DNA from: Brachyhypopomus gauderio
Lineage: Eukaryota; Chordata; Actinopteri; Gymnotiformes; Hypopomidae
Direction: 5' to 3'
Length of the DNA stretch: 64,000 nucleotides
Assembly: GCF_052324685.1 (NCBI RefSeq)
Contig: NC_135211.1
Span: 12,078,110-12,142,109 of the forward strand
A program made the position numbers and the translations under genes. Positions 48,661 through 61,200 of the stretch are shown here, piece by piece. The notes beneath the pieces are model-generated. The model was not told where the DNA came from. It searched no databases and saw only the letters and a program-made list of their open reading frames with translations. The stretch's first letter is position 1. The number at the start of each line of letters is the position of its first letter.

Positions 48661-51600
48661 TCATATGTACATAGGGGTCTCCTGTCCAGTCAGGAGCCTG
48701 AACATGGCCGCTGGCATGGTCTTCATATGGATCTGTTAAGAGGAGAGAAATGGAAAATGCTTCATATTGCAGCCAAAATTCATGAGATTCCTGCATTTCT
48801 GAGACTGATCCAGAATATGCAGTGGTAATTCTAATCCTCTGAAGTTCAACTCAGTTGTTGTAATTAGTATATTGTTCTCTGTACAGCATTACATATTTAA
48901 TTATAAAGCACTCCAGTATTCTTCTGTTAGAATGCTGAGGAACAGACATTACTGTACAACGATAATGATATGGGGTGAGTTTCCCAAAACGTTCTTAGTG
49001 CTAATTACTTCGTAACGTTACGTTAAAACCATCAAGATGCAAACGAATTGGGGGGGGGGATAGGGATACTGAAGCATTGCCAGTATGAACGGGTCCTGAG
49101 GCCTTACCTCGCCCACGGAGTTGGACAGAGCTTGGACGATCTTCTCGTGGGCTGTGGCCACAACGCTTTGACTGTTGATCTCGATGATCCGATGGCCGAC
49201 CCGCACGCCGCCACGCTCGGCTATGCCGCCACGCATCAGACTGCAGATCTGTGCGGACACACGACACCCGGGATGACCTCTGCGTGACATTTAGCTGCAG
49301 CGCTATACTCTCACTCCTGAACATCATTTTATCAGCAGCACAATTTCTAGAGTTTAGAAAAGAGACTGAATATACGACAGTGCCTTTTATGACGTGATCC
49401 ATGGGAAGGATTTACACTGCGTGCGTTGTGCTATTTGGGCCCTGAAGTGGCCTTGTGTAATTACTCTCAATGGCTGGTACCGGATCGCGTTTGGGCTTGT
49501 ACCCATGATCAAGGAGAGCCCATTTGGAAAAATGTTCAACTGGAATCCAGCAAGTAGCATAGAGATTTTTGTTTGTTAGCTAGTTCAGTCTAGTCGCAGG
49601 GGCAGATTATTCTACATGTAAAAAATATCCAGAAGGCTTGGAGTTTATGAGTGCAGCATAGGATGTCAGATTTATCCTTTTTGATACATTCTGTAGGGTA
49701 CAATTATTAAGCAAGTAAAGAAAGCAACTGAGAAAACACTGATTGACAGTTATGATGCAAGTACTGCTTGAAAACAAAAACAGTCAGATCCAACGTTCAA
49801 AACACACAGTATAAACGGAGTAAGAAGGCAGTGCAGTGTGCTTTTGGGCCACTTAATTTTTTTGGTATGTGATTCTAGAGTGTGATTCTAGAACTTTCAG
49901 TGTGGTTCTAGAGTTTGTTGTTTAAGAACATCATTGGAAGAATGAATGTAGCTCGGAGGGTTAAAGGTTTGACATCTTGCCACTCACAATGCCGTTCTGA
50001 ACGCTGAAGCCCAGCTGGTACTTGAGATCGGGCCTCTTGATGAGTACTGTGGTCACAGGTGGGCAGCTGACGATGTTCAGCTTCACGTGCACCTGGTTCT
50101 TCAGGCCCTGAGGCAGCCCAGGAACAACAGGATCATGGATCATACGCTACGCCTGCACACCACTCGTTACGCCATATTTAGTTTGTACGTTCAAATAACC
50201 CTATATTGTGATCTCCCCATGCTTACTTCACATTAAGTTAGCATCAATCACAAAATTTGATCGTAAACGTATTATTTACAGAAATTATCACGGAATCAAA
50301 AGAGGACCCTGCACACCTTGATGATTCCCTGACAGGTGGCGAGGGGGAGCCCCACCAGGCTGGTGTTGTTGATGGACATGATCTGATCTCCGATGCTCAG
50401 CTTGCCAGAGCGCGCGGCTGGGCCTCCGTTCATCATGTTGGCCAGGATCACGGTGGGCAGGATGGAGCCCCAGCCAGACTCCACTATTACCACCCCAAGG
50501 ATCTCACCCTTCTGCTTCTCCAGATGCAGCTGTGCCGCAAAGCGAGAGGAACCGAGAGAGAGAGAGAGAGAGAGAGAAACAGAGAGAGGGAGGGAGAGAG
50601 AAAGAGGCAGAAAGATAAAAGGAGACGGGGAGATGAAACGAGGCAGCGAGCGTATTTAGGGGAAGAGGCAGACGGGGGCATGCAGACGGAGAGGCCGTGT
50701 GGGAACGAGGTGGATTTGCGCTGGGAGATCCAACAGTAGCAGGAGAGGCGGCGTCAGAACCGCTGCAGACAGAACGCAGAGAGAACAGAGCACGGAGGAG
50801 AGGTAAACGAGCCCTGAAGTGCCGATTGCCACAAAGAGGATTCAGTGAATTAAGACGACTGATCGCGGCACACGGCATCTGCCCAAACAATGGGACACCG
50901 CGTAACACAGACGGCCCTATAGAAGTTACACCGGGACTGAGAGGACTGTAAACTACAATGAGGGTCTGCAACAGTAGCCATGGTAACCTGCATGCGTATA
51001 ACTGGCTCAGGCCATATGTGCACTATTTCACATTACTCCACAGCTGCTCGCTGAGAACGCTGCAGAACTCAGAAGTTCAGTCCTGCAGGCGCAGGGTACT
51101 CAGGACAGAACATGCAGTATATTTTAAACCCAGGCAGGAATGCACCGTTCCGACGGGCCCTGGCTATGAGGATGCAATCTTACGCTGTGGGTTAACTGCA
51201 TCATGTTTTATGCATAGGCGCTGAACCCTCGAGACAGTCGAGCTAAACTGTGACAACTAAACTAAATCCATCCGGAACCTTCTGCCCCCACGATGCCACT
51301 GTCTCGGGCTTCACCGCGACTGACCCCAGCCTAAGATGGGGGTGAGCTATATCGGCCTTGGCCATTCTCGCCCGAGTGGCGGAGGTGTCCGCGTGGGGCC
51401 AGCCTCACCTCCTTGCAGTTCTCGGAGTTGGAGAAGTGGACGAGGTCGTCGTTGTACATCTCCTGCGTGTTGATGATGTCGCTGTACTCCTTCTGGCTCA
51501 GGTCCTCCGGGTTGATGCCGTTGGCCCGCAGGAACTCCTGGTAGGCCACGCTGAACGCCTGCCCGATGGACTGGGCGATGAGCTGGGCCTGGGCATGTAC

Positions 51601-52465
51601 GCGGGACAGCAAACGGGACACAGTTCAGCCAAAAGGAACGCAACAGGACGCTGACTAAGCACGAGAGATCCAGTCCTGCGTGGTACTGCCAGAACTGTGG
51701 TTTTGAACCGGTTTTTTCCCCACCGTTGGGTCCTCTGGCTTTTCTGTGGCTCGACACTCAGATTCACACACATTCAGACACACATCCTGAGCCGGGCAGC
51801 TGTGAATCAGACGTGTATAACGTGAGGCTCCACATAATCGATGACGGCACATCACGTCTCATCTGAGCCAAACGAGTTCGGTTCGACGTTACTCTGGTCC
51901 TGCACCACTACTATTGATTTTCCTCCCACTCTTAAAAACGGGCCGCCTCGTGTACCGCCTAAATAAAGGCCCGGGCATGTCCTTTGAAGATGCAACAGCA
52001 GAGGAGTGCACAGAGTTTGAATTATGGTGAATCTCACTGTTCTGCCTGGAAGGCTTTCTTTTAAGAAAAGGGCGAATCGATGGGAAGGCAATACTCACTG
52101 CCATCCCACAAACAACCGTGGATGCTCTCTGCCTTCGGCTCCAGCTGTCTGTCTCTCGTGAGGGACAGGGAGGGAGGGCTTGTGCACAGACGGGCTCCCG
52201 GACTGCTGTCGGGCCGAGGTAATGTTCGAAAGTGCCCAAAGCCTTTGATTATCAGAAGAACCCTGGCAGTTCCGAAGCGGGCAGAGAGGCAGGCTGAGTA
52301 TCAGTCTGCAGCACCACAGCCACTGGGCCACTGATCTGGGAACAGGTGGGCAGGCACCCTAGATGAGGCTGAGGGGCCTGGGAGGACTATAAATACCTGT
52401 GCAGGTGTGTAGGTGTGGGGCCCAGAGTAAATGACTCATATCTGAACGCACACCATCTCCCTCTG

Positions 52466-52559
<94 letters not shown>

Positions 52560-52708
52560 ACTGAATTGTGCAGGGGAGAGGGTCATTTGCTAGTCTGCGT
52601 GAACAAGAGCTGCACTGCAGTGCAGGAGGGCCCTGTGGAGTTGGTCAACGTCCCAGACCGCAGGCTGCAGGAAGCAGGGCTTGCCCTAGTGCTGGACTGG
52701 ACATGACC

Positions 52709-52747
<39 letters not shown>

Positions 52748-54476
52748 TCCCCTGTACGTCGTGGCCCCTACTCACGTCCTCCGATTCGAACACATGGCAG
52801 ATCATCTTGTATTGCTTCTTGCCCTGCGGGGCCCCAGGGGTGGTCTCGATGCAGTCCTGGGAGGCCGAGCGGGGCATGCGTCTCCGGGCCATCAGCACCA
52901 CGATGTTCCCGATGTCGGCGATGTAGGAGATGGTGCGCAGGGCGTTGTCCATCATCGCCTCCTACCAAAACAACAGCTCTGCCGATCACACAGGCAATTT
53001 TTCTCCTCACAAAATCCAAACTTTTTTTTTTTCTTGTCAGGTTTATCGAGCCATTATTTTTACCAAGATTGTGTAAGACTTCTATCATGTGTGCTCTTTG
53101 ATGGATGGTTGTCAAGAAGCAGAGATAAATCTGCCTTCTTCAAACTCAAGTCACAAATTGTTTGTCACAGTGAAGAACCCCAGTCTTATGCTGTTTATAA
53201 TGGCTTTTTTTTTTTTGGGTCAAATTCCAATTAGAAATGCCTGACGTTGCTCTGATATAAGCTTACTGCTCATGAGAGATTATCTGACGTGACAAGAGCT
53301 CATTCCTAATTTGTAGCATACTGTAAAATAATAACCGTTCTTCGTTCTGCCTGTGTCCACACGGCGTGTTAGCCTGATTAGCGTTGTGTATGTGTGTCGG
53401 GGAACAGCGTGTAGGAGCAACATCCCCGCGCCCGGCTAGCACGCGCTCCGGAGACGTTGTACGGCACAATTAACGATCCAATTTGTGTGTGCACGCGGGG
53501 TGCGAGCAGCCTTTAACCTTTGCCAGTGAGAGAGAAGGCAGAGCAACGCTGCATTTGCATTCTGATCACGCGCACTGGGTTGCCAGGTGTGGAAAAATAC
53601 CTCCTTAATCACCTATGAGCAGAAAGGTCTGCAAAAACCATATAAAGCAAATATGGCAATACTTAACCAAAAAAAGACCTAGCATGCACGTTTCACACTA
53701 TAATTGCAATAGTTCCTTACTATGCTATATATGGTACTTCATACTAAAAAGTAATTTTTGTATTATAATATATATATATAATATATATATTACGTGTATA
53801 TGTGTGTATATGTATATGGCAAGATACGAATATACAAATGTATAAGCATGTGAAACTGAGCATTTGTGAAAAGATATTTGGCAATAACCAACATATATAC
53901 ACTAGTATATGATCTTTACAGACCTTTTGTTTATAGACGTACCCATGGTGCCTCTTCCTTCTTCTGATTCCCCCCTTAAATCAAAGGACCAGACCTGCAT
54001 TTCCTAACAGCCTCTGTTCAAACCCCAGCAGCTCAGAGGCACTGGGGAGCCTCACACAGTCATGGCACCTCCAGTATTGTTTAAGGTCTCCGACAGACAT
54101 GTACCGTGACCTGTGGGGCTGTTTGCCCAGGACTGCATTTACACAGTACCGCACACTAAATATTCACCCACACACACACGCACACACACACAGGCCTGCT
54201 ACTGGAGAGTAAGGCAGATGGCAGAAGCTACACTTGCTGTCAGCTCACGCTCCACTCATACGCTCCACCCATGGGCTCCACCTGCACGCGGTACCCATGT
54301 CCGCCAGCCACACACCGCACGTGCACTGTCCACCCACGCGTTGCTCACGCACAGAGGACGAACAGAGCCACCGGGACCGGGAGAGGAGACACGCGCTGCA
54401 ATGCAACACACACCGAGGGAGCAGTGCCAGCCAGCCCACACACCCTGCTGCTGAGTTAGAGTGCACACACACCCAG

Positions 54477-54555
<79 letters not shown>

Positions 54556-57500
54556 CATTTACACAAAAACACCCATGCAGAGACGCACAGACACATACTG
54601 GTACACCCCCCACGCTCATGCAACATGGTCATGTGTAGTATTACACACACACGCACATGCAGAGACACACAAGGACATACACGTACACCCCCTGCACATG
54701 TGCAACATGGTCATACATGGATCTGGCAAGCTATCGCGCACACACACACACACACACACACATACACATTTTCACACACACAACACATGCATGTTTAACT
54801 GCGTGGTGCATGAGAGCTACAAACCTCATCTGGTTCACTGTCAGAACCCTCATATACATCACAAACTATCATTTCATCTCCTATTGTACTATAGACATAT
54901 ATGCATCTCGCTTTTACTACACTTCTCTCTGCTATTACTTGGGAGTATCCTGCCCAAAAAAAAAATTCCATTTCCCGTTACTCAGAACATCTATAATGCA
55001 GGCGCTCATTTTGACAACAGTCGGGCCATTACTTGAGGTGGATGACGTGAGGTGTTCCTGATTGCACCGTGATTACATCAACACGTGCGTCGTGTTCTCT
55101 GAACTGTCTAAAGCAGAGCTCAACCTTCAGCAGGCGCAAAAGGCGTAGCAGCATCTCTCAGTGGATTACAAAAGACCTTAGGATTAAAAAAGAATAATAT
55201 CGTGCTTGCGTCAAGTAAACATTTCACATAATCAAAATGCAGAGAAAAACAACAACAGAATAATCGAATCGTAATCTGGTGTATAAACACGGGCACAGCA
55301 GTGAGTGAACATTTGGGGTTCTTACGCCTCAGCTTGCTTCAGCACTGTTGGTTTACTTTTGTGATCCGTGCTAATGAATTGTTACAGCTGGTATCCAACA
55401 CGGTTGGCATTTTAATCAGCGCATTTGTCTTCTGGCTTAATGACTCAGTGGCACTTGGGAAGTTTGCGACTTAATCTTTTAAAAACATTACGATTTCCTC
55501 TGCATACCTGCGAGTCTGCGTTCAGGACTTTGATCCTCTGGGTGGAGATGAAGAGGTCTACCTCCGTCAGAGTTTGTGCATCGCCCTCAGAACTCTACAG
55601 AGAAACACACCGAAACACACACAAATGAGAGAGTGCCCCCTAGTGGCTCTCAGTGCCCTTATCACCTCTCACCACAAAGGCCCACAAGGGGCCTGTAGAT
55701 AATAGGTAGTGCTGCTCCTTGCCCTCTATTGAAAGCATTTTAAATGCTTATTCATAAATCACCAACTAACGCAGGCTGGGTCATAGGAAAAGACTCGGAC
55801 AGATGCTTACCCATAGTTAAATCATGCTATTAATAAACCTAACATAACAGATCTATAAAAAAATAATCATAATCTATATAAAATGCTTTAGAAGCCGAGG
55901 TAAAAAATATTTATCAACAAATACTCGCTACCTCAGAGCGATGACTGGATGTGTTTGGATATCATCACAATCTCTAACATTCATTTCAGATGCTGTGCAC
56001 TTCGAGAAAATTCAAGCAGTCGTCTCCTCCAAAGAGAAAACTGAGTGTGGGCTTGTGCAAAAGCCAGGGGACGAAGGGAGAAATGGGATAAATAAAGAAA
56101 TAAATGAGACTGGCATCTGTGCCGAACAGCAGCCAAGCAGGAGGGCGAACAGATGAGGAATGACTGACGGAGGCTTCAGAGAGGGGAGAGAGAGGGAGAG
56201 GAGAAGAGAGAAAGAGGGGAAAGGGGAGAGGGAAGAGAGGGGGGTAGAGAGAGAGGCAGAGAGAAGTGTGGGTCGATAGGTAGCTCACAGTGGGATGTAG
56301 CACTGGTGGAGGTGAAAGGTTTGACAGGTAGCTCTCAGGGGGATGTGGGATACGGCACTGGCACAGGTGAAAGGTTCATCGTGGTGGGAGCAGCACGACC
56401 CCCCCAGCCGCCAGCTACAGCCCAGCCACGATCACTCGCCCCTGACTTCACCTCCACCTCCGCAGGCCGAGGGGGGGGAACGCCAAACGGATATTTACTT
56501 GTACATGTTTGTTTACTTTTGCAACAAGTAGTTTTCTGGCTGGTTTAGAACCAGACCACACACTTCCCGTTTAGCCTGCACTCTGATTCGTGAAAGTCCA
56601 ACCGCACCGACAGCCCGGGTCAGGCCCAACGGTGCGGTATGAAAGTCTTAAAACCGATAAGCTCCAGTCACTCTCCCAGATGCCATGTGGCGAAGATGAA
56701 GATGGTGTTGGAAGATTCTAGAAACTCTAACTGAGAGACAAGACTTGTGAAAGCACGGCAAATGAAGAACGAGAAGAAGAGGGCACACACTGGTGGAAGA
56801 GGGCTTTTTGATGTTCAATGGTTGGTGTTTAAAGTGTCATATTTTTTCTTATTTATTAATTTTTTTACACACCACCTTTTTCTTGATTTTGGCTGCCTTC
56901 TGAACTCTCTGTGTAGCGTTGTCGTGGTTACAGGGGTCATCACACACAGGGGCAGCAAAAAGGCGTGGCATGGCAGGGGTGGGGTGGGGGGGGAGGGGTC
57001 AAAGAAAATAAACAAACACATTACAACAAACAGCCAAACAAACAAACAGCCAAACATCAGGTGTGCCATCACTGATCCACCGTCAGGTGTGATGGCATAG
57101 CTGTGTTCTGTCTAAACCAGAACCAAACAGCAATTAGAATAGAAACATTATAATTGCTCTTGTGCTCTTAAATAGACAAACAATATTTCATATGGCATGC
57201 GAATAACCATCACAAGACGAGGGAGAAGGGAGGATGAATGCGTTACGCATTCGCCTGTCGACTGGGGGAGATCGTGGGGACTACAGATACCGAACAGCCA
57301 TCTGACACAAACTTCCTGTCCACTTTTACAGCAGGTCAAGTGTGAGGAATGAGCCGTTTAAAGTGAGCCTGCAAAACTCGAAAGCTCTGTATGAAAACAG
57401 GACAATTATGGAGGACGATAAATATAGCACATAGTCTTGCAGTCTGCATCGCAAAATGTGGAACTGGGATGGAGAGATTTTTTCGCTGGGATGGAGAGAT

Positions 57501-57676
57501 TTTTCGCTGGGATGGAGAGATTTGTTCAGTGCTACTCGGCTCCCCTCAGGAAGAGGAGAGTGGTGGAGGACTTCAAAAGACCAAACACCCCAGCCTTCTG
57601 GACGTATGAGAGCACAACCTGGAGCCTGGAGTAATGTCTGATGTGCCAATGATGAGAGCAGGAGGATAGAGAGCGT

Positions 57677-57756
<80 letters not shown>

Positions 57757-58239
57757 CCAGCACTCTTGTTCATGCATAAGACTCACACACACACTCATCT
57801 CTGATGCATTGCAGCCCTGTTATTTATACAGTAGCCTGCGTTAGCCTGATTCTGCCCGAGGACACACATTTAGTACAAACATCACGTCTCAAACCCACTC
57901 AGCATTCTCTCTCTATTGCTGTCTCTCCCCAATTTTAAGCGTACATACATACATATATAGTGCATTAGCTCCTAATCAATTTCTCTGGTTTTACTTTTTA
58001 TAGGAAGGTGTTTCAGTAAAAGGAACATTTTGTTTTATTCTATAAACCACAATGTTTGTCTTGTATTCAAAATAAAAAATACTGTCATTTACAGCATAAA
58101 ACTACAAAACAACAACTGTTTAAAATTTCAATCACGTGATTATGCGTCATGTGCTTAGTAAATAATATTTGGTCCTGGCCTAAACGATACCTCATTAAGG
58201 AAAATGTTCTAGAATTCAACAGAAATTGAGTGTGTGTTT

Positions 58240-58289
<50 letters not shown>

Positions 58290-61200
58290 CTGTGTTCACG
58301 ACACATAGCAAAACAGCCTATAGGGCTGGAGCCCACTGAGATGCTTTTCGATTTGGAATACACTTCCTTGTATTTGCCTTCATCTGTCTGTGCCGACACC
58401 ATGCAGACAACCCTCCTGAGAGAGGGAGGGAGGGAGGGAGGGAGAGCGCGATAAAGAGAGAGAGAGACAGACAGAGAGAGTGAGAGATGGGAGAGGAAGA
58501 TGAGAGAGATGAGAAAGTGGGCAATGAGTAGGCGCACATAAATAATGCATGAAAAGACCCAGTTCAATAGAGCATTAACTATGTACCTCACACGGTGCAG
58601 ATTTTTTGAGCAGGCCACACCCCTCTTCTCTTCTCTGGTCTAAACCAGAAAACAGCCTGTGTTTGTGTACCACTACCGGGACGATAACTACAGTGTGGAG
58701 CAAACCGACCCGACCACACCCAACCGCTCCTTCATCTCCACCCCAACGCACCGTCTTCACCCAGACATGGGCGGGGATACACAGACAAAGAGTGGCAGTT
58801 AAGTGTTGCCATGGTTTCATTTTGAATGGTTTTTGATGGTGGTGGTTGAGAGATCCAGGTTTTGAACTCAGTTCAAGACCGGGGGAAGAGTTTCCTCTTG
58901 TGCTCTATGGGGGCGTGTTTGAGTTTCCTCTTCATGGATGTGTGCCCTATGGGGATGTGTATGAGTGTGATAAATTCAGTTTTTTGTGTCTGGTGTGGTT
59001 TTTTTTTTCACCTAAACCTACAGAGTCCTTCATGCTGTGCTGACACATCCTCTGCGTCTCCACAGGCGTATGGGCAGACATGTTCATTCTCGTGGCACAA
59101 CATGCGCGTCACTAAAAACTACAGCCTCTTTAAGTCACCTCGAAGGATTTTGTGCAAAGTGACGCTATGTGACCACAGTCAGAGAAACGGTGAACGGGGC
59201 CTGGGTGCACATAGCTGGTAACAGCAGGATATCTGTACAGATCTCTGCACTCTGTTCAACTCTCAGCCCTTTTCTGACAGTAATGAGGTAGGAAAAATAT
59301 CCCGCGGTTTCTCGAACGCATGACAAACATCACAAAGAAGCTACCTGTTGTGGGACTCTCTTGCATTGCAACGACCCATTTCTATCAGCCCGAGGTTTGG
59401 TTTTTTCCATCTCATCTGCAGAACACCCTCTTCCTAGAGTCTGTCGTGATGTGCACGTCACTCAAACTCCCTCCTCACCCACTCTGACACCGTTCCGTTC
59501 CCAGTGGTTTTAATTGGCTCACCCCCAGAAGGCCTTGAATGCGACGGGCTGCATTCTGGTGAGCGGCAACCAATCGGACGCCCGAATGAGACCAGCGAAA
59601 CAGAAACAGAGTGGCTCGTCGTTTTGTGTTTGTTTGGAAACTCGGATGGGGCAGTAATTGTGACGTGTGTGTGTGTATGCTCCCACATTACGAGCCATGT
59701 GGAATCATTTTCAAGGCCATCTGTCGGGAAGCGTGCCTCCTAACACCTAGATATTCCTGGCCTGAGCCCTCCACGGCACTGACGAGACAAACAGCACTGT
59801 GGTCCCTGCAGAGAACGCAGGCCAATCTGTCGACCCCCAATTAATTAAACATCATATTATGAGATTTCATCCACTAAGAGAAACACCGTTCAATAATTAT
59901 TTATACAGTCAAGCTAAAACTGATATGAGGTATAAAAATTTCCTTATTATGGTACAGGAGTGTACGACCCAAGTGAAAGAAAACGATAAAAACAAACAAA
60001 GAAACTAAAAAACATTTTTTAAAATCCACCATTTCACAGTTTTTGAAGTAAAAAACAGAAGCTTTGAAGGAAGATCCTGCTAATGATCTAGTCACTTTGA
60101 TTCCATGGCATCATAAAGAATTCAAACACACTGCAGTTGCAGCTAAATAACTCTCATCCGAGCCCACAGAGAGTGGAGGAGATTACATTCTAGACACTGC
60201 TAATCCCATAACCACTGATTAGACAACATCTCCTGGGGTGTAAACAAACAATCTCATCTTATCTCAGAATAAAACTAGAAGCCAACCACCGTACCAAACG
60301 TCAGAGCCATGGAGAAATAAAACACGTAATTCCGGTCTTTGGGGATCACAGAGAACTTTCCAAGCTAAAAATTAGAGTTCCAACTTTGGCTCCTTCCCAG
60401 AGTGCCACAGAAAACTCTGGAAGCAAACCAGGGAAAGTCACGCCCCCTCTGAGGCTTGCTGAGAAGGCCCGGTAAGCAACCACTGCAGGATGTGACTAAG
60501 CTGGCTTGTCATGCAGCCTAAGGCCTCAACATTGTTATTTTTAGCCAATAAACCATAAGCAAAATAAGGGAAAGTGGTACGTATATCCTTTGGGCATTAA
60601 CTGGAGATGCTATTAGGCTGTTCTGGATACCTCTGCAGTATAACTTTACTGAACATACAGTACCAGTTAAAAGTTTGGACACCCCAGTTCTTTGTTTCTT
60701 TTCACCATTTCCCACATTATAGAAAAACAGCGAGTGAATCGAAACAATAAAATATCACATATGTGACTATACTGTGTTAAACAAATGTCGACTGTCTTAG
60801 ATTCTTCAAAGCAGCCATCTTGTCCTGAGATGACAGCACACCATTGGTGTTCTCTCCACCACGATACATCCAGATATGATGCGTTCTCACCAGTATTGCC
60901 TCATATTCTAAGTGCTTGTAGGCTGAAAGACTAAAATTATGGATGAAAACTATTTACTAATGGGGAATTTAAATATTATATATATATATAGATTTACATT
61001 TTAAATTGATACTGTTTATTCATTTTGGAATGAATAACATTCCAAAGGCTATTCCAGGCTATACATTTCCATGTATAATGTTTATAATGTATATTAGGAA
61101 CTATGTATCTAAGAAACAAATTTAAGCATAAATCATTAGATTAAAATGCTATTATGTCTATAATATATAGACATAATTTTTCTCTATTGTGTGTATATAA

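Noticed and set aside
54461..55036. 191-codon frame starting with poly-TH
   Set aside because: Translation of CA microsatellites in an apba2 intron; no conserved part.
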